A DNA stretch of 64,000 nucleotides, taken from contig NC_021171.1 of assembly GCF_000242895.2 (NCBI RefSeq), forward strand, positions 1,336,001 to 1,400,000, read 5' to 3'. The position numbers and the translations under genes are program-made. Below, piece after piece: positions 8,413-18,216 of the stretch. How positions within the stretch are numbered: position 1 is the first letter of the stretch; each line of letters starts with the position of its first letter. Source of the DNA: Bacillus sp. 1NLA3E. Its GTDB lineage: Bacteria > Bacillota > Bacilli > Bacillales > Cytobacillaceae. Under the pieces are notes generated by a model that saw only the letters and a program-made list of their open reading frames with translations, was not told where the DNA came from and searched no databases.

Positions 8413-9132
8413 ATGAAAAGTTTGAAACTTCGGTTATCCTATTATTGGTATAAATTTTTAATGAAGCTTGGTCTTAAAACGGACGAAATATATTACATTG
8501 GTGGGAGTGAAGCCTTACCCCCTCCACTATCAAAAGAGGAAGAAGAAATCCTTTTGAAAAAGCTTCCAAATGGAGATAAAACAGCACGCTCAATGTTAAT
8601 TGAGCGAAATCTTCGTTTAGTGGTTTATATTGCGAGAAAATTTGAAAACACTGGGATTAATATTGAAGATTTAATTAGTATTGGAACAATAGGGTTAATT
8701 AAAGCAGTCAATACCTTTAATCCTGAAAAGAAAATCAAACTGGCTACATATGCATCTCGTTGTATCGAAAATGAAATACTGATGTATTTAAGACGGAATA
8801 ATAAAATACGGTCTGAAGTGTCATTTGACGAACCGTTGAATATTGATTGGGATGGGAATGAACTGCTATTGTCGGATGTACTAGGAACTGAAGATGATAT
8901 TATTACCAAGGATCTTGAAGCGAATGTTGATCGAAAACTATTAGTAAAAGCATTGCATCAACTTTCTGACCGGGAAAAGCAAATCATGGAACTCCGATTT
9001 GGACTTGGGAGCGGTGAGGAAAAAACGCAAAAGGATGTTGCTGACATGCTGGGGATTTCCCAATCCTATATATCACGATTAGAAAAAAGAATCATCAAAA
9101 GGTTAAGAAAAGAATTTAATAAAATGGTTTAA
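8413..9132 (+). CDS. sigE: RNA polymerase sporulation sigma factor, pro-sigma-E
   Basis: Mother-cell sigma factor. The 239 residues begin with the amphipathic pro-sequence ([20 protein letters not shown]). By alignment with B. subtilis, cleavage follows Tyr27 before [11 protein letters not shown]. Region 2 contains [17 protein letters not shown] and [19 protein letters not shown], and region 4 ends in the helix-turn-helix [36 protein letters not shown] precedes the ATG. It is in an operon with spoIIGA under the Spo0A-type promoter. Confidence 0.98.
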   Translation: MKSLKLRLSYYWYKFLMKLGLKTDEIYYIGGSEALPPPLSKEEEEILLKKLPNGDKTARSMLIERNLRLVVYIARKFENTGINIEDLISIGTIGLIKAVNTFNPEKKIKLATYASRCIENEILMYLRRNNKIRSEVSFDEPLNIDWDGNELLLSDVLGTEDDIITKDLEANVDRKLLVKALHQLSDREKQIMELRFGLGSGEEKTQKDVADMLGISQSYISRLEKRIIKRLRKEFNKMV

Positions 9133-9173
9133 TCAGAAGATCATTTTAAGCTCAAAGTTGATTTTGCCCACAA

Positions 9174-9205
9174 GTTGATTGGAAGCACTTGAAGCGGAAA
9201 TCAAC
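9174..9205 (-). repeat. Collapsed copy of the GC-rich repeat (R7)
   Basis: GTTGATTGGAAGCAC joined to GAAGCGGAAATCAAC: both terminal arms of the repeat are present but the ~100-bp GC-rich centre is missing. Upstream, AAGCTCAAAGTTGATTTT matches the flank of R5 (AAGCTCAATGTTGATTTTTT), which confirms the relationship. The rest of the 9133-9405 gap is AT-rich apart from the sigG promoter. Confidence 0.75.
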
Positions 9206-9339
9206 AGCCAAGTTAAAGCAGACAATCACCTAAAAAAGTATAGTCTTCCAAAATCTAAAAAAATTTTTTTTAAAAGAATATTTCCAAATATATCATATAC
9301 CTGCCACATTTTTATCCTTCTCCTGTACAGAGAGCTTGT

Positions 9340-9367
9340 GCATATTTTTCCTGCTCAAGGAAATACT
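9340..9367 (+). promoter_or_regulatory. Sigma-F-type promoter of sigG
   Basis: GCATA (9340-9344), 14 nt, then GGAAATACT (9359-9367) fits the forespore sigma-F/sigma-G class (GYATA ... GGNNANANT). It lies about 40 nt before the sigG start. sigG is known to be sigma-F transcribed and then autoregulated. Confidence 0.65.
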
Positions 9368-9405
9368 GAATTTTGTACAGCAGCTCCTGTTAGGAGGGAA
9401 AAGGA

Positions 9406-10185
9406 TTGACTCGAAACAAAGTTGAAATTTGCGGGGTCGACACATCAAAGCTTCCAGTTTTAAAGAATGAGGAAATGAGAGAACTCTTCAGGCAAATGCA
9501 TAAGGGGGATATAACCGCTCGGGAAAAACTCGTAAACGGCAACCTCCGCTTGGTATTAAGCGTTATCCAACGATTTAATAACCGGGGTGAGTTTGTAGAC
9601 GACCTGTTCCAGGTTGGTTGTATCGGTCTTATGAAATCAATTGATAATTTTGATTTAGGTCAAAACGTGAAGTTTTCCACTTACGCTGTTCCAATGATTA
9701 TTGGGGAGATTCGCCGCTACTTACGGGATAATAACCCAATACGAGTATCACGGTCATTACGAGATATTGCCTATAAAGCTCTTCAAGTGAGAGAGCGGTT
9801 AATGAGCGAAACATCCCGAGAACCGACAGCTGAGGAAATTGCAAAAGTACTAGAAGTCCCGCATGAAGAGATTGTATTTGCATTAGACGCGATTCAAGAT
9901 CCTGTCTCGTTATTTGAACCAATCTATAATGATGGTGGAGACCCTATTTATGTGATGGATCAATTAAGTGATGAAAAAAATAAAGATACACAATGGATTG
10001 AAGAACTAGCTTTAAAAGAGGGAATGAGACGTTTAAATGACCGAGAAAAATTGATTTTAAGAAAACGATTCTTCCAGGGAAAAACACAAATGGAAGTGGC
10101 CGATGAAATTGGAATTTCTCAAGCTCAAGTCTCTCGATTAGAGAAAGCTGCCATTAAACAAATGAATAAAAATATTCAAAGCTAA
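9406..10185 (+). CDS. sigG: RNA polymerase sporulation sigma factor sigma-G
   Basis: Late forespore sigma factor that directs SASP and germination genes. The 259 residues start MTRNKVEICGVDTSKLPVL, with region 2 (GNLRLVLSVIQRFNNRGE, DDLFQVGCIGLMKSIDNFD), region 3 (EPTAEEIAKVLEVP) and the region 4 helix-turn-helix (QMEVADEIGISQAQVSRLEK). The start is TTG at 9406 after TAGGAGGGAAAAGGA. The protein is nearly identical to B. subtilis SigG, whose Glu-Val-Ile-Cys-Gly N-terminus is shared. Confidence 0.98.
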   Translation: MTRNKVEICGVDTSKLPVLKNEEMRELFRQMHKGDITAREKLVNGNLRLVLSVIQRFNNRGEFVDDLFQVGCIGLMKSIDNFDLGQNVKFSTYAVPMIIGEIRRYLRDNNPIRVSRSLRDIAYKALQVRERLMSETSREPTAEEIAKVLEVPHEEIVFALDAIQDPVSLFEPIYNDGGDPIYVMDQLSDEKNKDTQWIEELALKEGMRRLNDREKLILRKRFFQGKTQMEVADEIGISQAQVSRLEKAAIKQMNKNIQS

Positions 10186-10210
10186 AGCTGCCTTTTGGCG
10201 GCTTTTCGTA
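10184..10210 (+). terminator. Terminator of sigG
   Basis: AAAGCTGCC (10184-10192), TTTT loop, GGCGGCTTTT (10197-10206). The stem begins at the stop codon of sigG. Confidence 0.8.
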
Positions 10211-10282
10211 TTTTTAAGAAATAAACATTTTTTCATCCACTCAAATCATATAATTTAGAAGAATGCTTTGTGAGGTGGAGAA

Positions 10283-10555
10283 ATGGTAAAAATATCTGAT
10301 TTCCAAATAAAAGATGTCGTCAATGTTTCGGATGGAAAAAGACTTGGGAATATAGGGGATATTGATATAAATTTAAATACGGGGAAAATTGATGCTGTGG
10401 TCATTAGTGGCTCAGGAAAAGTACTTGGTATATTTGGAAAAGATGAAGAAATTGTCATACCATGGAGAAATATTCTAAAAATTGGCCAGGATGTTATATT
10501 AGTTCGTTATAAAGAAACTGGTGATGAGAAATATCTTGGGACGGAGGTCAAGTAA
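10283..10555 (+). CDS. ylmC: PRC-barrel protein, YlmC/YmxH family
   Basis: A 90-residue PRC-barrel-like protein of unknown function, conserved in spore formers and annotated as YlmC/YmxH sporulation protein. Visible features are KISDFQIKDVVNVSDGKRLG, NIGDIDINLNTGKIDAVVIS and VIPWRNILKIGQDVILVR, typical of the fold. ATG at 10283 follows GAGGTGGAGAA. It is flanked by the sigG terminator and a 72-nt gap before ylmD, so it may be its own unit. The ylmA gene of B. subtilis is missing between sigG and this gene. Confidence 0.88.
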   Translation: MVKISDFQIKDVVNVSDGKRLGNIGDIDINLNTGKIDAVVISGSGKVLGIFGKDEEIVIPWRNILKIGQDVILVRYKETGDEKYLGTEVK

Positions 10556-10627
10556 CGCGCTTTTTTTTACTGTGACCTTATGTAACGTTGTGGTAAACTA
10601 TAGGAAAATGTGGTGAGGGATTGTTCC

Positions 10628-11446
10628 ATGGAGCCTTTCGTAAAAAAAGACACAACCTATTACGAGATTCAAGATTGGGCAGATAAGTATCAAGATTTAG
10701 TTGTTGGTTTTTCGACAAAACACGGAGGATTTAGCAAAGAGCCCTTTAGTACATTAAATTTTGGATTTCATGTCGGAGATCGCGATAATGACGTATGTCA
10801 AAACCGTCGAACATTAGCTAATATGCTCGATTTCCCGCTAAAACAATGGGTTGGTGCAGAACAAACTCATCAAACAACCATTCAGAAAGTAACAAAGTCT
10901 GATAGCGGGAAAGGATCTTCCGCCTACAGTGATGCTTTTAAAAAAACAGATGGATTTTATACCTCTGAATCGGGATTATTACTGACACTGTGTTATGCTG
11001 ATTGTGTACCACTTTATTTTATAGAACCGAATAAACGGCTAATTGGTATTGCTCATGCTGGGTGGCGTGGATCTGTCGCTGGAATTGGTGCAGAAATGAT
11101 TTCCCGTTGGCAAGGAGAAGGAACAAACCCTAGCGAGGTTCTTGTGGTAATCGGTCCGTCTATTTGTGAAAATTGTTATATCGTAGACGAAAATGTCATT
11201 ACACTTTTACAAAATACACTTCAAGATGTAGAGAACAAGCCTTATCATTTAATAAAAGAAAACCAATATCGATTAAATTTGCAGGAACTAAACAAGCAGA
11301 TATTAATGAATGAAGGTGTACTGGAAGAACATATTTTGATGACTAAATTGTGTACCAGCTGTAACCATGATGTCTTTTTTTCGCATCGAAGAGACAATGG
11401 TAAAACCGGAAGAATGATAAGCTTTATTGGCTGGAAGGAGGCTTAG
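10628..11446 (+). CDS. ylmD: Purine nucleoside phosphorylase YlmD (YfiH/LACC1 family)
   Basis: Family formerly called multicopper polyphenol oxidase, now known to phosphorolyse or deaminate purine nucleosides. The 272 residues carry the three metal-ligand motifs: GAEQTHQT (His81), CYADCVPLYF (Cys near 128) and GIAHAGWRGS (His near 147). The C-terminus has CTSCNHDVFFSHRRD. I chose ATG at 10628 because GGTGAGGGA lies 7 nt upstream; the frame is open from a GTG at 10610. First gene of the ylmD-ylmE-sepF-ylmG-ylmH group. Confidence 0.93.
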   Translation: MEPFVKKDTTYYEIQDWADKYQDLVVGFSTKHGGFSKEPFSTLNFGFHVGDRDNDVCQNRRTLANMLDFPLKQWVGAEQTHQTTIQKVTKSDSGKGSSAYSDAFKKTDGFYTSESGLLLTLCYADCVPLYFIEPNKRLIGIAHAGWRGSVAGIGAEMISRWQGEGTNPSEVLVVIGPSICENCYIVDENVITLLQNTLQDVENKPYHLIKENQYRLNLQELNKQILMNEGVLEEHILMTKLCTSCNHDVFFSHRRDNGKTGRMISFIGWKEA

Positions 11447-11455
11447 CAACAAAAA

Positions 11456-12145
11456 ATGAGTGTATTATCAAAATTAAAAACGATTGAACAACAAATAAAA
11501 TTAGCTTGTGAAAAGTCAGGACGAAGTCAGGATGAAGTTACCATTATCGCCGTTACAAAATATGTTAGTGTCGAACGAGCTGAAGAGGCTCTAAATGCGG
11601 GGATTCATCACCTTGGAGAAAATCGAGATGAAGGGCTACAAGAAAAGTGGAATATTTTAATGGACAAGCCTGTCTGGCACTTTATTGGCTCCCTACAAAC
11701 CCGTAAGGTAAAAAATATTATCGATAAAGTAGAATATATTCATTCTGTTGATCGCTTGTCACTAGCCGCTGAGATTAATAAAAGAGCAACATCAAAAATA
11801 AAATGTTTAGTTCAAGTGAATGTTTCTGGTGAAGAGTCAAAGCATGGGATAGAGCTCGATCAAGTAGTGGAGTTCATTCATCAGCTTAGGCAGTTTCCTA
11901 ATATCATTGTTTGCGGATTAATGACTATGGCACCAAATACAGAAGACACATATGTTCTTAGGGAATGTTTTAGTAGTTTGAGAAAACTAAGAGATGAGAT
12001 CATTGAATTAGACCTTACATATGCGCCATGCCGTGAGCTTTCGATGGGGATGTCCAATGACTTTGAAATTGCTGTGGAAGAAGGGGCTACAATGGTTCGT
12101 ATCGGGACAGCGTTGGTAGGAGAAGAAACAGAGGAGGTGCGTTAA
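11456..12145 (+). CDS. ylmE: PLP homeostasis protein YlmE (YggS family)
   Basis: Cytoplasmic alanine-racemase-like TIM barrel that binds pyridoxal phosphate and affects amino-acid and vitamin B6 balance. The 229 residues contain IIAVTKYVS with the PLP lysine at residue 35, [36 protein letters not shown] and the phosphate-binding end [22 protein letters not shown]. The stop is 1 nt before the sepF start, which implies translational coupling. Confidence 0.96.
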   Translation: MSVLSKLKTIEQQIKLACEKSGRSQDEVTIIAVTKYVSVERAEEALNAGIHHLGENRDEGLQEKWNILMDKPVWHFIGSLQTRKVKNIIDKVEYIHSVDRLSLAAEINKRATSKIKCLVQVNVSGEESKHGIELDQVVEFIHQLRQFPNIIVCGLMTMAPNTEDTYVLRECFSSLRKLRDEIIELDLTYAPCRELSMGMSNDFEIAVEEGATMVRIGTALVGEETEEVR

Positions 12146-12146
12146 A

Positions 12147-12584
12147 ATGAGCATTAAATCGAAAATTAAAACATTTTTTTTCTTAGATGATGAATATGAT
12201 TATGAGGAAGAAAAATACGAGGAAGATGAAATCGATCAACGAAGAACCAATAAACCACCTGTTTCCAAACAAAATGTGGTAAGTTTACAAAGCATTCAAA
12301 AGTCATCAAAATTAGTTTTGTGTGAACCCCGAGTGTACGCGGAGGCTCAAGATATTTCCGATCATTTAAAAAACCGCCGTTCCGTTGTGGTTAATCTCCA
12401 ACGTATTGATCATGATCAAGCAAAACGTATCGTTGATTTTTTAAGTGGAACTGTATATGCTATTGGCGGTGACATCCAAAAGATTGGGATGAATATTTTT
12501 CTGTGCACGCCGGATAATGTTGAGGTGTCCGGGAATATTTCAGAATTTCTTCAAGAACATGACATTCAGAATTCGAGGTGGTAA
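12147..12584 (+). CDS. sepF: Cell division protein SepF
   Basis: Membrane-binding protein that forms rings, bundles FtsZ filaments and acts as an alternative FtsZ anchor. The 145 residues start with an amphipathic membrane helix ([20 protein letters not shown]), followed by an acidic linker. The SepF core has [40 protein letters not shown] and a C-terminal [33 protein letters not shown] precedes the ATG. Confidence 0.96.
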   Translation: MSIKSKIKTFFFLDDEYDYEEEKYEEDEIDQRRTNKPPVSKQNVVSLQSIQKSSKLVLCEPRVYAEAQDISDHLKNRRSVVVNLQRIDHDQAKRIVDFLSGTVYAIGGDIQKIGMNIFLCTPDNVEVSGNISEFLQEHDIQNSRW

Positions 12585-12588
12585 TTAA

Positions 12589-12852
12589 ATGAATACATTG
12601 CTTTATCTATTAACATCAATAATCGAAGTATACTCTTGGGCATTGATTATCTATATTTTAATGTCTTGGTTTCCAAATGCACGTAATACTGGGATTGGAA
12701 GGTTACTTGTCACCATTTGCGAACCCTATTTAGAGCCGTTTCGCCGGATTATCCCCCCGCTAGGCATGATTGATATTTCGCCAATCGTCGCTATTATGGT
12801 GCTTAGATTCGCAACAAGTGGTATTACGCAAATTTTTAGGTGGATTGCTTAA
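12589..12852 (+). CDS. ylmG: YggT-family membrane protein YlmG
   Basis: An 87-residue integral membrane protein with two hydrophobic segments ([41 protein letters not shown]) and the family motif [15 protein letters not shown]. Homologues affect division or nucleoid positioning, but the biochemical role is unknown. It lies 4 nt after sepF, in the division operon. Confidence 0.92.
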   Translation: MNTLLYLLTSIIEVYSWALIIYILMSWFPNARNTGIGRLLVTICEPYLEPFRRIIPPLGMIDISPIVAIMVLRFATSGITQIFRWIA

Positions 12853-12918
12853 TAGAAAGGGCTCTACTCTGTGTTTGGGCCTTTTCCTTTTTCAAGATTG
12901 CAAGGAGTTAATGATTCT

Positions 12919-13692
12919 ATGGATATATACCAGCATTTTCGTCCAGAAGAGCGGGATCTAATTGATCAAATAGTTGATTGGAAGCACTATGTTGAAAATA
13001 CATATGCCCCAAAGTTAACCGATTTTTTAGATCCAAGGGAACAACAAATTGTGAAAACGATCCTTGGTGAACATGGGGAGGTAAAGGTTGCATTCTTTGG
13101 TGGCACTCAAAATGCCGAACGAAAAAGAGCGCTATTTTCCCCGGATTATTATCAGGTATCAGAAGAAGATTTTCGTATCACATTGTTCGAGGTTCATTAC
13201 CCGAGTAAATTTGTGACAATTGAACACAGACATGTTTTAGGAAGTTTAATGTCCCTTGGATTAAAAAGAGGGAAATATGGCGACATCCTTTATGATGAGT
13301 CCACTGTGCAATTTTTTGCTGCTGAGGAGATAGGAAGTTATCTTAGCACGCAACTACAAATGGTTGGTAAGGCTACAATTAGGTTAGAGGAAATTCCGTT
13401 TAAAAAGGCTGTTTCTGTTCAAGAAATATGGCAGGAAGTATCTATTACAGCATCCTCGCTCCGGTTAGATACGCTAATCTCTTCTATCTATCCCATTTCG
13501 AGACAAAAATCTCAAACTCTGATTGGCCAGAAGTTGGTTAAGGTAAACTGGACTGTGGTTGAGTCTGCTTCCTTTGAATGCTGCGAAGGAGACACATTGT
13601 CCGTCCGCGGGTTTGGTAGGGTCAAAATTTTGTCTATTGAAGGAAGAACAAAAAAGGACAAATGGCGAATTTTAGCGAAACAGCAAAAATAA
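12919..13692 (+). CDS. ylmH: S4-domain RNA-binding protein YlmH
   Basis: RNA-binding protein reported in B. subtilis to join ribosome quality control, where it can promote C-terminal tailing or peptidyl-tRNA handling on split 50S subunits. The 257 residues have an N-terminal domain (HFRPEERDLIDQI, LTDFLDPREQQIVKTIL) and an RNP-like middle (VEVHYPSKFVTIEHRHVLG-type segment, LGLKRGKYGDI). The C-terminal S4 domain follows (SSLRLDTLISSIYPISRQKS, LVKVNWTVVE, GDTLSVRGFGRVKI). I chose ATG at 12919, after CAAGGAGTTAATG, because family members begin at DIYQHF. rqcH, of the same pathway, is also in the window. Confidence 0.94.
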   Translation: MDIYQHFRPEERDLIDQIVDWKHYVENTYAPKLTDFLDPREQQIVKTILGEHGEVKVAFFGGTQNAERKRALFSPDYYQVSEEDFRITLFEVHYPSKFVTIEHRHVLGSLMSLGLKRGKYGDILYDESTVQFFAAEEIGSYLSTQLQMVGKATIRLEEIPFKKAVSVQEIWQEVSITASSLRLDTLISSIYPISRQKSQTLIGQKLVKVNWTVVESASFECCEGDTLSVRGFGRVKILSIEGRTKKDKWRILAKQQK

Positions 13693-13773
13693 ATTGATGA
13701 CTGAGCAGGAGAATGAAAGCAACTGTCGAATTTATGTTTTATACATACGAGTATTGATTTAGGAGGTGGCGTT

Positions 13774-14277
13774 ATGCCGTTAACACCGTTAGATATACAC
13801 AATAAAGAATTCAGCAAGGGATTTCGAGGATATGATGAAGATGAAGTGAATGAATTCCTTGATCAGGTGATAAAGGATTACGAATTACTCATCCGTGAGA
13901 AAAAGGAACTGGAAGAGAGATTAGGTGACCAAACAGATAGACTTGGCCATTTTTCAAGTATTGAGGAAACTTTAAATAAGTCGATTGTCATTGCGCAAGA
14001 AGCTGGCGAAGAAGTAAAACGTAGTGCCAATAGGGAAGCGAAATTGATTATTAAAGAGGCCGAGAAAAATGCCGATCGTATCGTCAATGAGTCTCTCTCA
14101 AAGGCCAGAAAAATTGCGTTAGAAATTGAAGATTTAAAGAAACAATCGAAGGTTTTCCGTACTCGTTTTAAAATGTTGATTGAGGCCCAACTTGATTTAT
14201 TAAACAATGATGATTGGGATCACTTGCTTGAGTATGAATTGGATGCAAGTGAGTTACAAGCAGCAGAAAAAGAATAA
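13774..14277 (+). CDS. divIVA: Cell division initiation protein DivIVA
   Basis: Curvature-sensing coiled-coil protein that recruits MinJ/MinCD to poles and septa and RacA during sporulation. The 167 residues open with the lipid-binding domain (PLTPLDIHNKEFSKGFRGYD, with the membrane-inserting Phe-Arg pair near 17-18, EDEVNEFLDQVIKDYE). Long heptad-rich coiled coils follow to about residue 145. TTAGGAGGTGGCGTT precedes the ATG. It stands 81 nt after ylmH and before the ileS leader. Confidence 0.97.
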   Translation: MPLTPLDIHNKEFSKGFRGYDEDEVNEFLDQVIKDYELLIREKKELEERLGDQTDRLGHFSSIEETLNKSIVIAQEAGEEVKRSANREAKLIIKEAEKNADRIVNESLSKARKIALEIEDLKKQSKVFRTRFKMLIEAQLDLLNNDDWDHLLEYELDASELQAAEKE

Positions 14278-14282
14278 CTAGC

Positions 14283-14311
14283 TTGACGATGCTTTGCTGT
14301 TCGCATATAAT
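14283..14311 (+). promoter_or_regulatory. Sigma-A promoter of ileS
   Basis: TTGACG (14283-14288), 17-nt spacer, TATAAT (14306-14311). It lies directly upstream of the T-box leader. Confidence 0.85.
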
Positions 14312-14317
14312 GACTAG

Positions 14318-14592
14318 AAAATAGTTAATAATGATTGACGATGATAGGGACAGTACGTTTTTTCATTTGCTTTTATAGCGAACCGGGGATGGTGAAAGCC
14401 TGGGAAAGTAGAAGATTCGAAAGATCACCCTTGAGTTCCAAGTTGAAAGCCATTCGCGAATGGACTAGTAAACATTGGCGTGTGTTCACGTTACGAATGC
14501 TTAGAGGATAGTAGCTTATAGCCACTGTCAATTAGGGTGGTACCGCGGGAAACCTTCTCGTCCCTTTTAGGGATGAGAAGGTTTTTTTTGTT
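14318..14592 (+). promoter_or_regulatory. T-box riboswitch, isoleucine-specific
   Basis: The leader binds uncharged tRNA-Ile and then antiterminates. The T-box AGGGTGGTACCGCGG is at 14534-14548. The Stem I element GAACCGGGGATGGTGAAAGC lies near 14380-14400. The specifier region AAGATCACCC has AUC at 14424-14426, matching isoleucine and the downstream ileS. The terminator is a 14-bp stem (AACCTTCTCGTCCC with GGGATGAGAAGGTT, 14551-14583) followed by T8. Confidence 0.95.
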
Positions 14593-14639
14593 GTCCTTTA
14601 TCATATTTCATTAGAAAACATTCCATAGGAGGAAAAGAA

Positions 14640-17405
14640 ATGGATTATAAAGATACATTATTAATGCCGAAAACTGAATTTCCAATGCGAGGTAATCTCC
14701 CAAAACGTGAACCTGATATTCAAACCAAATGGGAAGAGATGGACATTTATGGGAAAGTCCAAGCAAGAACTAAAGGACGACCTATGTTTATACTACATGA
14801 CGGACCTCCATATGCTAACGGTGATATTCACATGGGGCATGCCTTGAACAAAGTCCTAAAGGATTTTATCGTTCGTTACAAGTCCATGAGTGGATTCAAT
14901 GCCCCTTATGTACCAGGTTGGGATACACATGGTTTACCAATTGAACAAGCACTAACGAATAAAGGGGTAAAACGCAAGGAAATGACGGTTGCTGAATTCC
15001 GTAAGCTTTGTGAAAAATATGCTTATGAACAAATCAACAATCAACGGAGTCAGTTTAAACGCCTAGGCGTTCGAGCGGACTGGGAAAACCCGTACATTAC
15101 CTTAAAACCAGAATATGAAGCACAGCAAATTAAGGTTTTTGGTGAGATGGCCAAAAAAGGCTATATTTATAAAGGGTTAAAACCGGTTTATTGGTCTCCA
15201 TCAAGCGAATCAGCCTTAGCTGAAGCAGAAATTGAATACCAAGATAAACGATCTGCATCCATCTATGTTGCCTTTAATGTAAAAGACGGAAAAGGTGTTT
15301 TAGACGCTGATACGAAAATTGTCATTTGGACCACAACACCTTGGACGATTCCAGCTAACCTTGGAATTTCCGTTCACCCTGACCTTACTTATGTGGTAGT
15401 GGAAGAAAAAGGTCTTAAATATTTAGTTGCAGAGGCATTATTAGAAGCCGTTACAACCGAAATTGGTTGGGAAAACCCAACTGTAGTGAAAAAGGTAAAA
15501 GGTAATGAACTGGAAAATATTATTGCCCTTCATCCTTTATATGGTCGTGAATCGTTAGTTATGCTAGGAGAACACGTAACTACTGATGCTGGAACAGGCT
15601 GTGTACACACTGCTCCTGGACATGGTGAAGATGACTTCCTAGTTGGGCAAAAATACGGACTAGACGTACTTAATCCAGTAGATGATAAAGGTCATATGAC
15701 CCACGAGGCACCAGGATTTGAAGGGTTATTTTATGAAAAAGCCAATAAACCAATTACTGAAAAGCTTGAAGAAGCAGGCGCATTGCTAAAGCTTTCGTTT
15801 ATTACTCACTCCTATCCACATGACTGGAGAACGAAAAAACCAGTTATTTTCCGAGCAACAGCACAGTGGTTTGCGTCTATTAAGGATTTCCGCTCTGAAC
15901 TATTAGAAGCGGTTAAGGAAACAAAATGGGTTCCAGAGTGGGGTGAAACTCGTCTGTTTAATATGGTCCGTGATCGTGGGGATTGGTGTATTTCCCGTCA
16001 ACGTGCATGGGGAGTACCAATTCCAGTATTTTATGCTGAAAATGGCGAACCGATTATTACTGATGAAACCATTAATCATATTTCGGCACTTTTCCGTGAA
16101 AATGGTTCAAATATTTGGTTTGAGCGTGAAGCGAAAGATCTCCTTCCTGAAGGGTTTACACATCCGGGAAGTCCGAATGGGGTCTTTACAAAAGAAACCG
16201 ATATTATGGATGTATGGTTCGATTCTGGATCTTCCCATCAAGCTGTGTTAGAAGAGCGTGAAGATTTACAGCGTCCAGCAGATCTTTACTTAGAAGGTTC
16301 AGACCAATATCGTGGTTGGTTTAACTCGTCGTTATCAACAGGTGTTGCCGTGACTGGTAAAGCCCCATATAAGGGGGTTCTAAGTCATGGGTTTGCGCTC
16401 GATGGTGAAGGACGTAAAATGAGTAAATCAATTGGAAATGTCGTTATCCCAGCAAAGGTAATGGATCAATTAGGTGCAGATATTCTTCGCTTATGGGTAG
16501 CTTCCGTTGATTATCAAGCGGATGTTCGTGTTTCGGATGCCATTCTGAAGCAAGTTGCCGAGGTGTATCGTAAAATTCGTAATACCTTCCGTTTCTTACT
16601 TGGAAACCTTGCTGATTTTAATCCGGAGACTGATGCCGTACCATTCGAAAAGCTACGTGAAGTTGACCAATTTATGTTGGTAAAATTAAACAAAGTCATT
16701 AAGACAGTGCGTCATTCATACGAAAACTATGAGTTTGCCACTATCTATCATGCAGTTAATAATTTCTGTACGTTAGATTTAAGTTCGTTTTATTTGGATT
16801 TCGCCAAAGACGTTCTATACATTGAAGCGAATAATAATCTTGAACGCCGCTCGATTCAAACCGTTTTACATGAAAGTTTACTTACACTAGTAAAACTTGT
16901 AGCGCCAATCCTTTCACATACTGCTGACGAGGTTTGGGCTTATATTCCTTCTGAAAAAGAAGAAAGTGTACAGTTGACAGATCTACCGGAATACGTCGAG
17001 CTTCCGAATGCAAATGAACTTGAAGATAAATGGTCATTGTTCATGAAGCTTCGTGATGATGTATTAAAAGCATTAGAAGAAGCACGGAATGAAAAGGTAA
17101 TCGGTAAATCTTTAACAGCGAAGATTACACTTTATGTTAATGAATCAACCAGAACCTTGCTTGATACGATTGAAGAAAATTTGACTCAGCTCTTTATCGT
17201 TTCAGGTTTTGAAGTTGCTGGCACTTATGAGCAAGCTCCTGAAAATGCAATTAAGTTAGAGCATGCTGCAATTGTTGTTTCCAAGGCTGAAGGTGAGATT
17301 TGCGATCGTTGTTGGACTGTTACAACTGAAGTTGGCCAAGATTCCGAGCATCCAACACTATGCCTACGCTGTGCAAGTGTTGTGAAGGAAAATTATGTAG
17401 GTTAA
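14640..17405 (+). CDS. ileS: Isoleucyl-tRNA synthetase
   Basis: Class Ia aminoacyl-tRNA synthetase that charges tRNA-Ile and edits valine. The 921 residues contain the HIGH-type motif HMGH (64-67), the CP1 editing domain ([33 protein letters not shown]) and KMSKS at about residue 593. The C-terminal zinc finger has CDRCW and CLRC near 885-910, typical of the bacterial form. AGGAGGAAAAGAA precedes the ATG. Expression is controlled by the upstream T-box. Confidence 0.99.
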   Translation: MDYKDTLLMPKTEFPMRGNLPKREPDIQTKWEEMDIYGKVQARTKGRPMFILHDGPPYANGDIHMGHALNKVLKDFIVRYKSMSGFNAPYVPGWDTHGLPIEQALTNKGVKRKEMTVAEFRKLCEKYAYEQINNQRSQFKRLGVRADWENPYITLKPEYEAQQIKVFGEMAKKGYIYKGLKPVYWSPSSESALAEAEIEYQDKRSASIYVAFNVKDGKGVLDADTKIVIWTTTPWTIPANLGISVHPDLTYVVVEEKGLKYLVAEALLEAVTTEIGWENPTVVKKVKGNELENIIALHPLYGRESLVMLGEHVTTDAGTGCVHTAPGHGEDDFLVGQKYGLDVLNPVDDKGHMTHEAPGFEGLFYEKANKPITEKLEEAGALLKLSFITHSYPHDWRTKKPVIFRATAQWFASIKDFRSELLEAVKETKWVPEWGETRLFNMVRDRGDWCISRQRAWGVPIPVFYAENGEPIITDETINHISALFRENGSNIWFEREAKDLLPEGFTHPGSPNGVFTKETDIMDVWFDSGSSHQAVLEEREDLQRPADLYLEGSDQYRGWFNSSLSTGVAVTGKAPYKGVLSHGFALDGEGRKMSKSIGNVVIPAKVMDQLGADILRLWVASVDYQADVRVSDAILKQVAEVYRKIRNTFRFLLGNLADFNPETDAVPFEKLREVDQFMLVKLNKVIKTVRHSYENYEFATIYHAVNNFCTLDLSSFYLDFAKDVLYIEANNNLERRSIQTVLHESLLTLVKLVAPILSHTADEVWAYIPSEKEESVQLTDLPEYVELPNANELEDKWSLFMKLRDDVLKALEEARNEKVIGKSLTAKITLYVNESTRTLLDTIEENLTQLFIVSGFEVAGTYEQAPENAIKLEHAAIVVSKAEGEICDRCWTVTTEVGQDSEHPTLCLRCASVVKENYVG

Positions 17406-17419
17406 ATAAGGAAGAAATA

Positions 17420-18074
17420 GGCTGTCGAGAAACTCTCGACAGCCTATTATTTTCATCCAAAAACCTTAGTGATTCACCGCGGTAATTCATTGTAATAAAT
17501 AGTCTGTTCAATAGGTCTGTTGATTTCCGTTCCAGACGCTTCGCTTTCCGCGGGGCGGGCGGTGAGCCTCCTCGGCGCTAAAGCGCCTGCGGGGTCTCAC
17601 CTGTCCCGCTGCTCCCGCAGGAGTCTTCGCGCCTTCCACTCCAATCAACAGGGTGGTTCCAAAACAGACCTTCCACTCAACCAATAAATAATAAAAATAA
17701 GTGGCAAAATCAATGTTTAAGCCAAAAGAGTCTAGCCAAAGTGAAGTTTGAAATTCAAGGACCCAGGTTCCACATCACTCTACGATTAGTTGGAATCGTC
17801 AACACCGTTTTAAGGATACAAGGAGCTTTTTTGATGAGATTTTCCTTCTAGCGATAAATCATATGATGGTTGGCGGAATTGTTTTATTTACAGATTTTAC
17901 ACATTAAAAGTCAAACGCAAATAAACACAAGGTTACAAAACAAGAAGTGGAGCGGAGATTAATAGGTCCATTAGCATAGACAGTCTCATATTAAAACTCA
18001 GCATTTTCTAAGTTCAAATTATAACTTTTTTATCTGATGAAAAATTGCCCAGAAAATAACCTTTCTCGACAATC
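17420..18074 (+). mobile_element. Decayed IS1182-type element, copy 2 (internally deleted)
   Basis: The left end GGCTGTCGAGAAACTCTCGACAGCC (17420-17444) forms a perfect 10-bp hairpin and, followed by TATTATTTTC, may now terminate ileS. The right end CTTTCTCGACAATCTGA finishes at about 18076. Inside are repeat R3, then the conserved linker (ACAGACCTTCCACTCAACCA) and the transposase start MF-KPKESSQS near 17714. An internal deletion jumps straight to FEIQGP. Frameshifted remnants include EIVFLAINHMMVGG-like residues near 17840-17880. No intact gene remains; ATG-initiated frames here are chance. Confidence 0.78.
17519..17649 (+). repeat. GC-rich palindromic repeat, copy R3
   Basis: 131 bp, almost identical to R4, with apex GGCGC-TAAA-GCGCC. 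It lies inside IS copy 2 at the same position and orientation relative to the transposase as R2 and R4. Confidence 0.94.
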
Positions 18075-18077
18075 TGA

Positions 18078-18110
18078 GCTGTCTCCTTTTCCGGAGACAG
18101 CCTCTTTCTT
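18078..18110 (+). terminator. Hairpin at right edge of IS copy 2
   Basis: GCTGTCTCC (18078-18086), TTTTCC loop, GGAGACAGC (18093-18101), then a CTCTTTCTT run. It is probably the original ileS terminator, displaced by the IS. Confidence 0.7.
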
Positions 18111-18216
18111 ATTTTTCCACATTCTCTATTTGTTGTTCCATTTGTCAATTGTTTTAACGGGTTTGAATGAACAAGATGGTGATAATAAAAGCAATAAAAA
18201 TAACGGAGGTGTAGAT

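Noticed and set aside
9179-9409. A 76-residue frame between sigE and sigG
   Set aside because: It starts within the collapsed repeat and spans the sigG promoter; no family features.
18037-18216. N-terminal extension of YlyA
   Set aside because: It would be encoded by the IS right end and a terminator; a strong AACGGAGGTG site precedes 18217.
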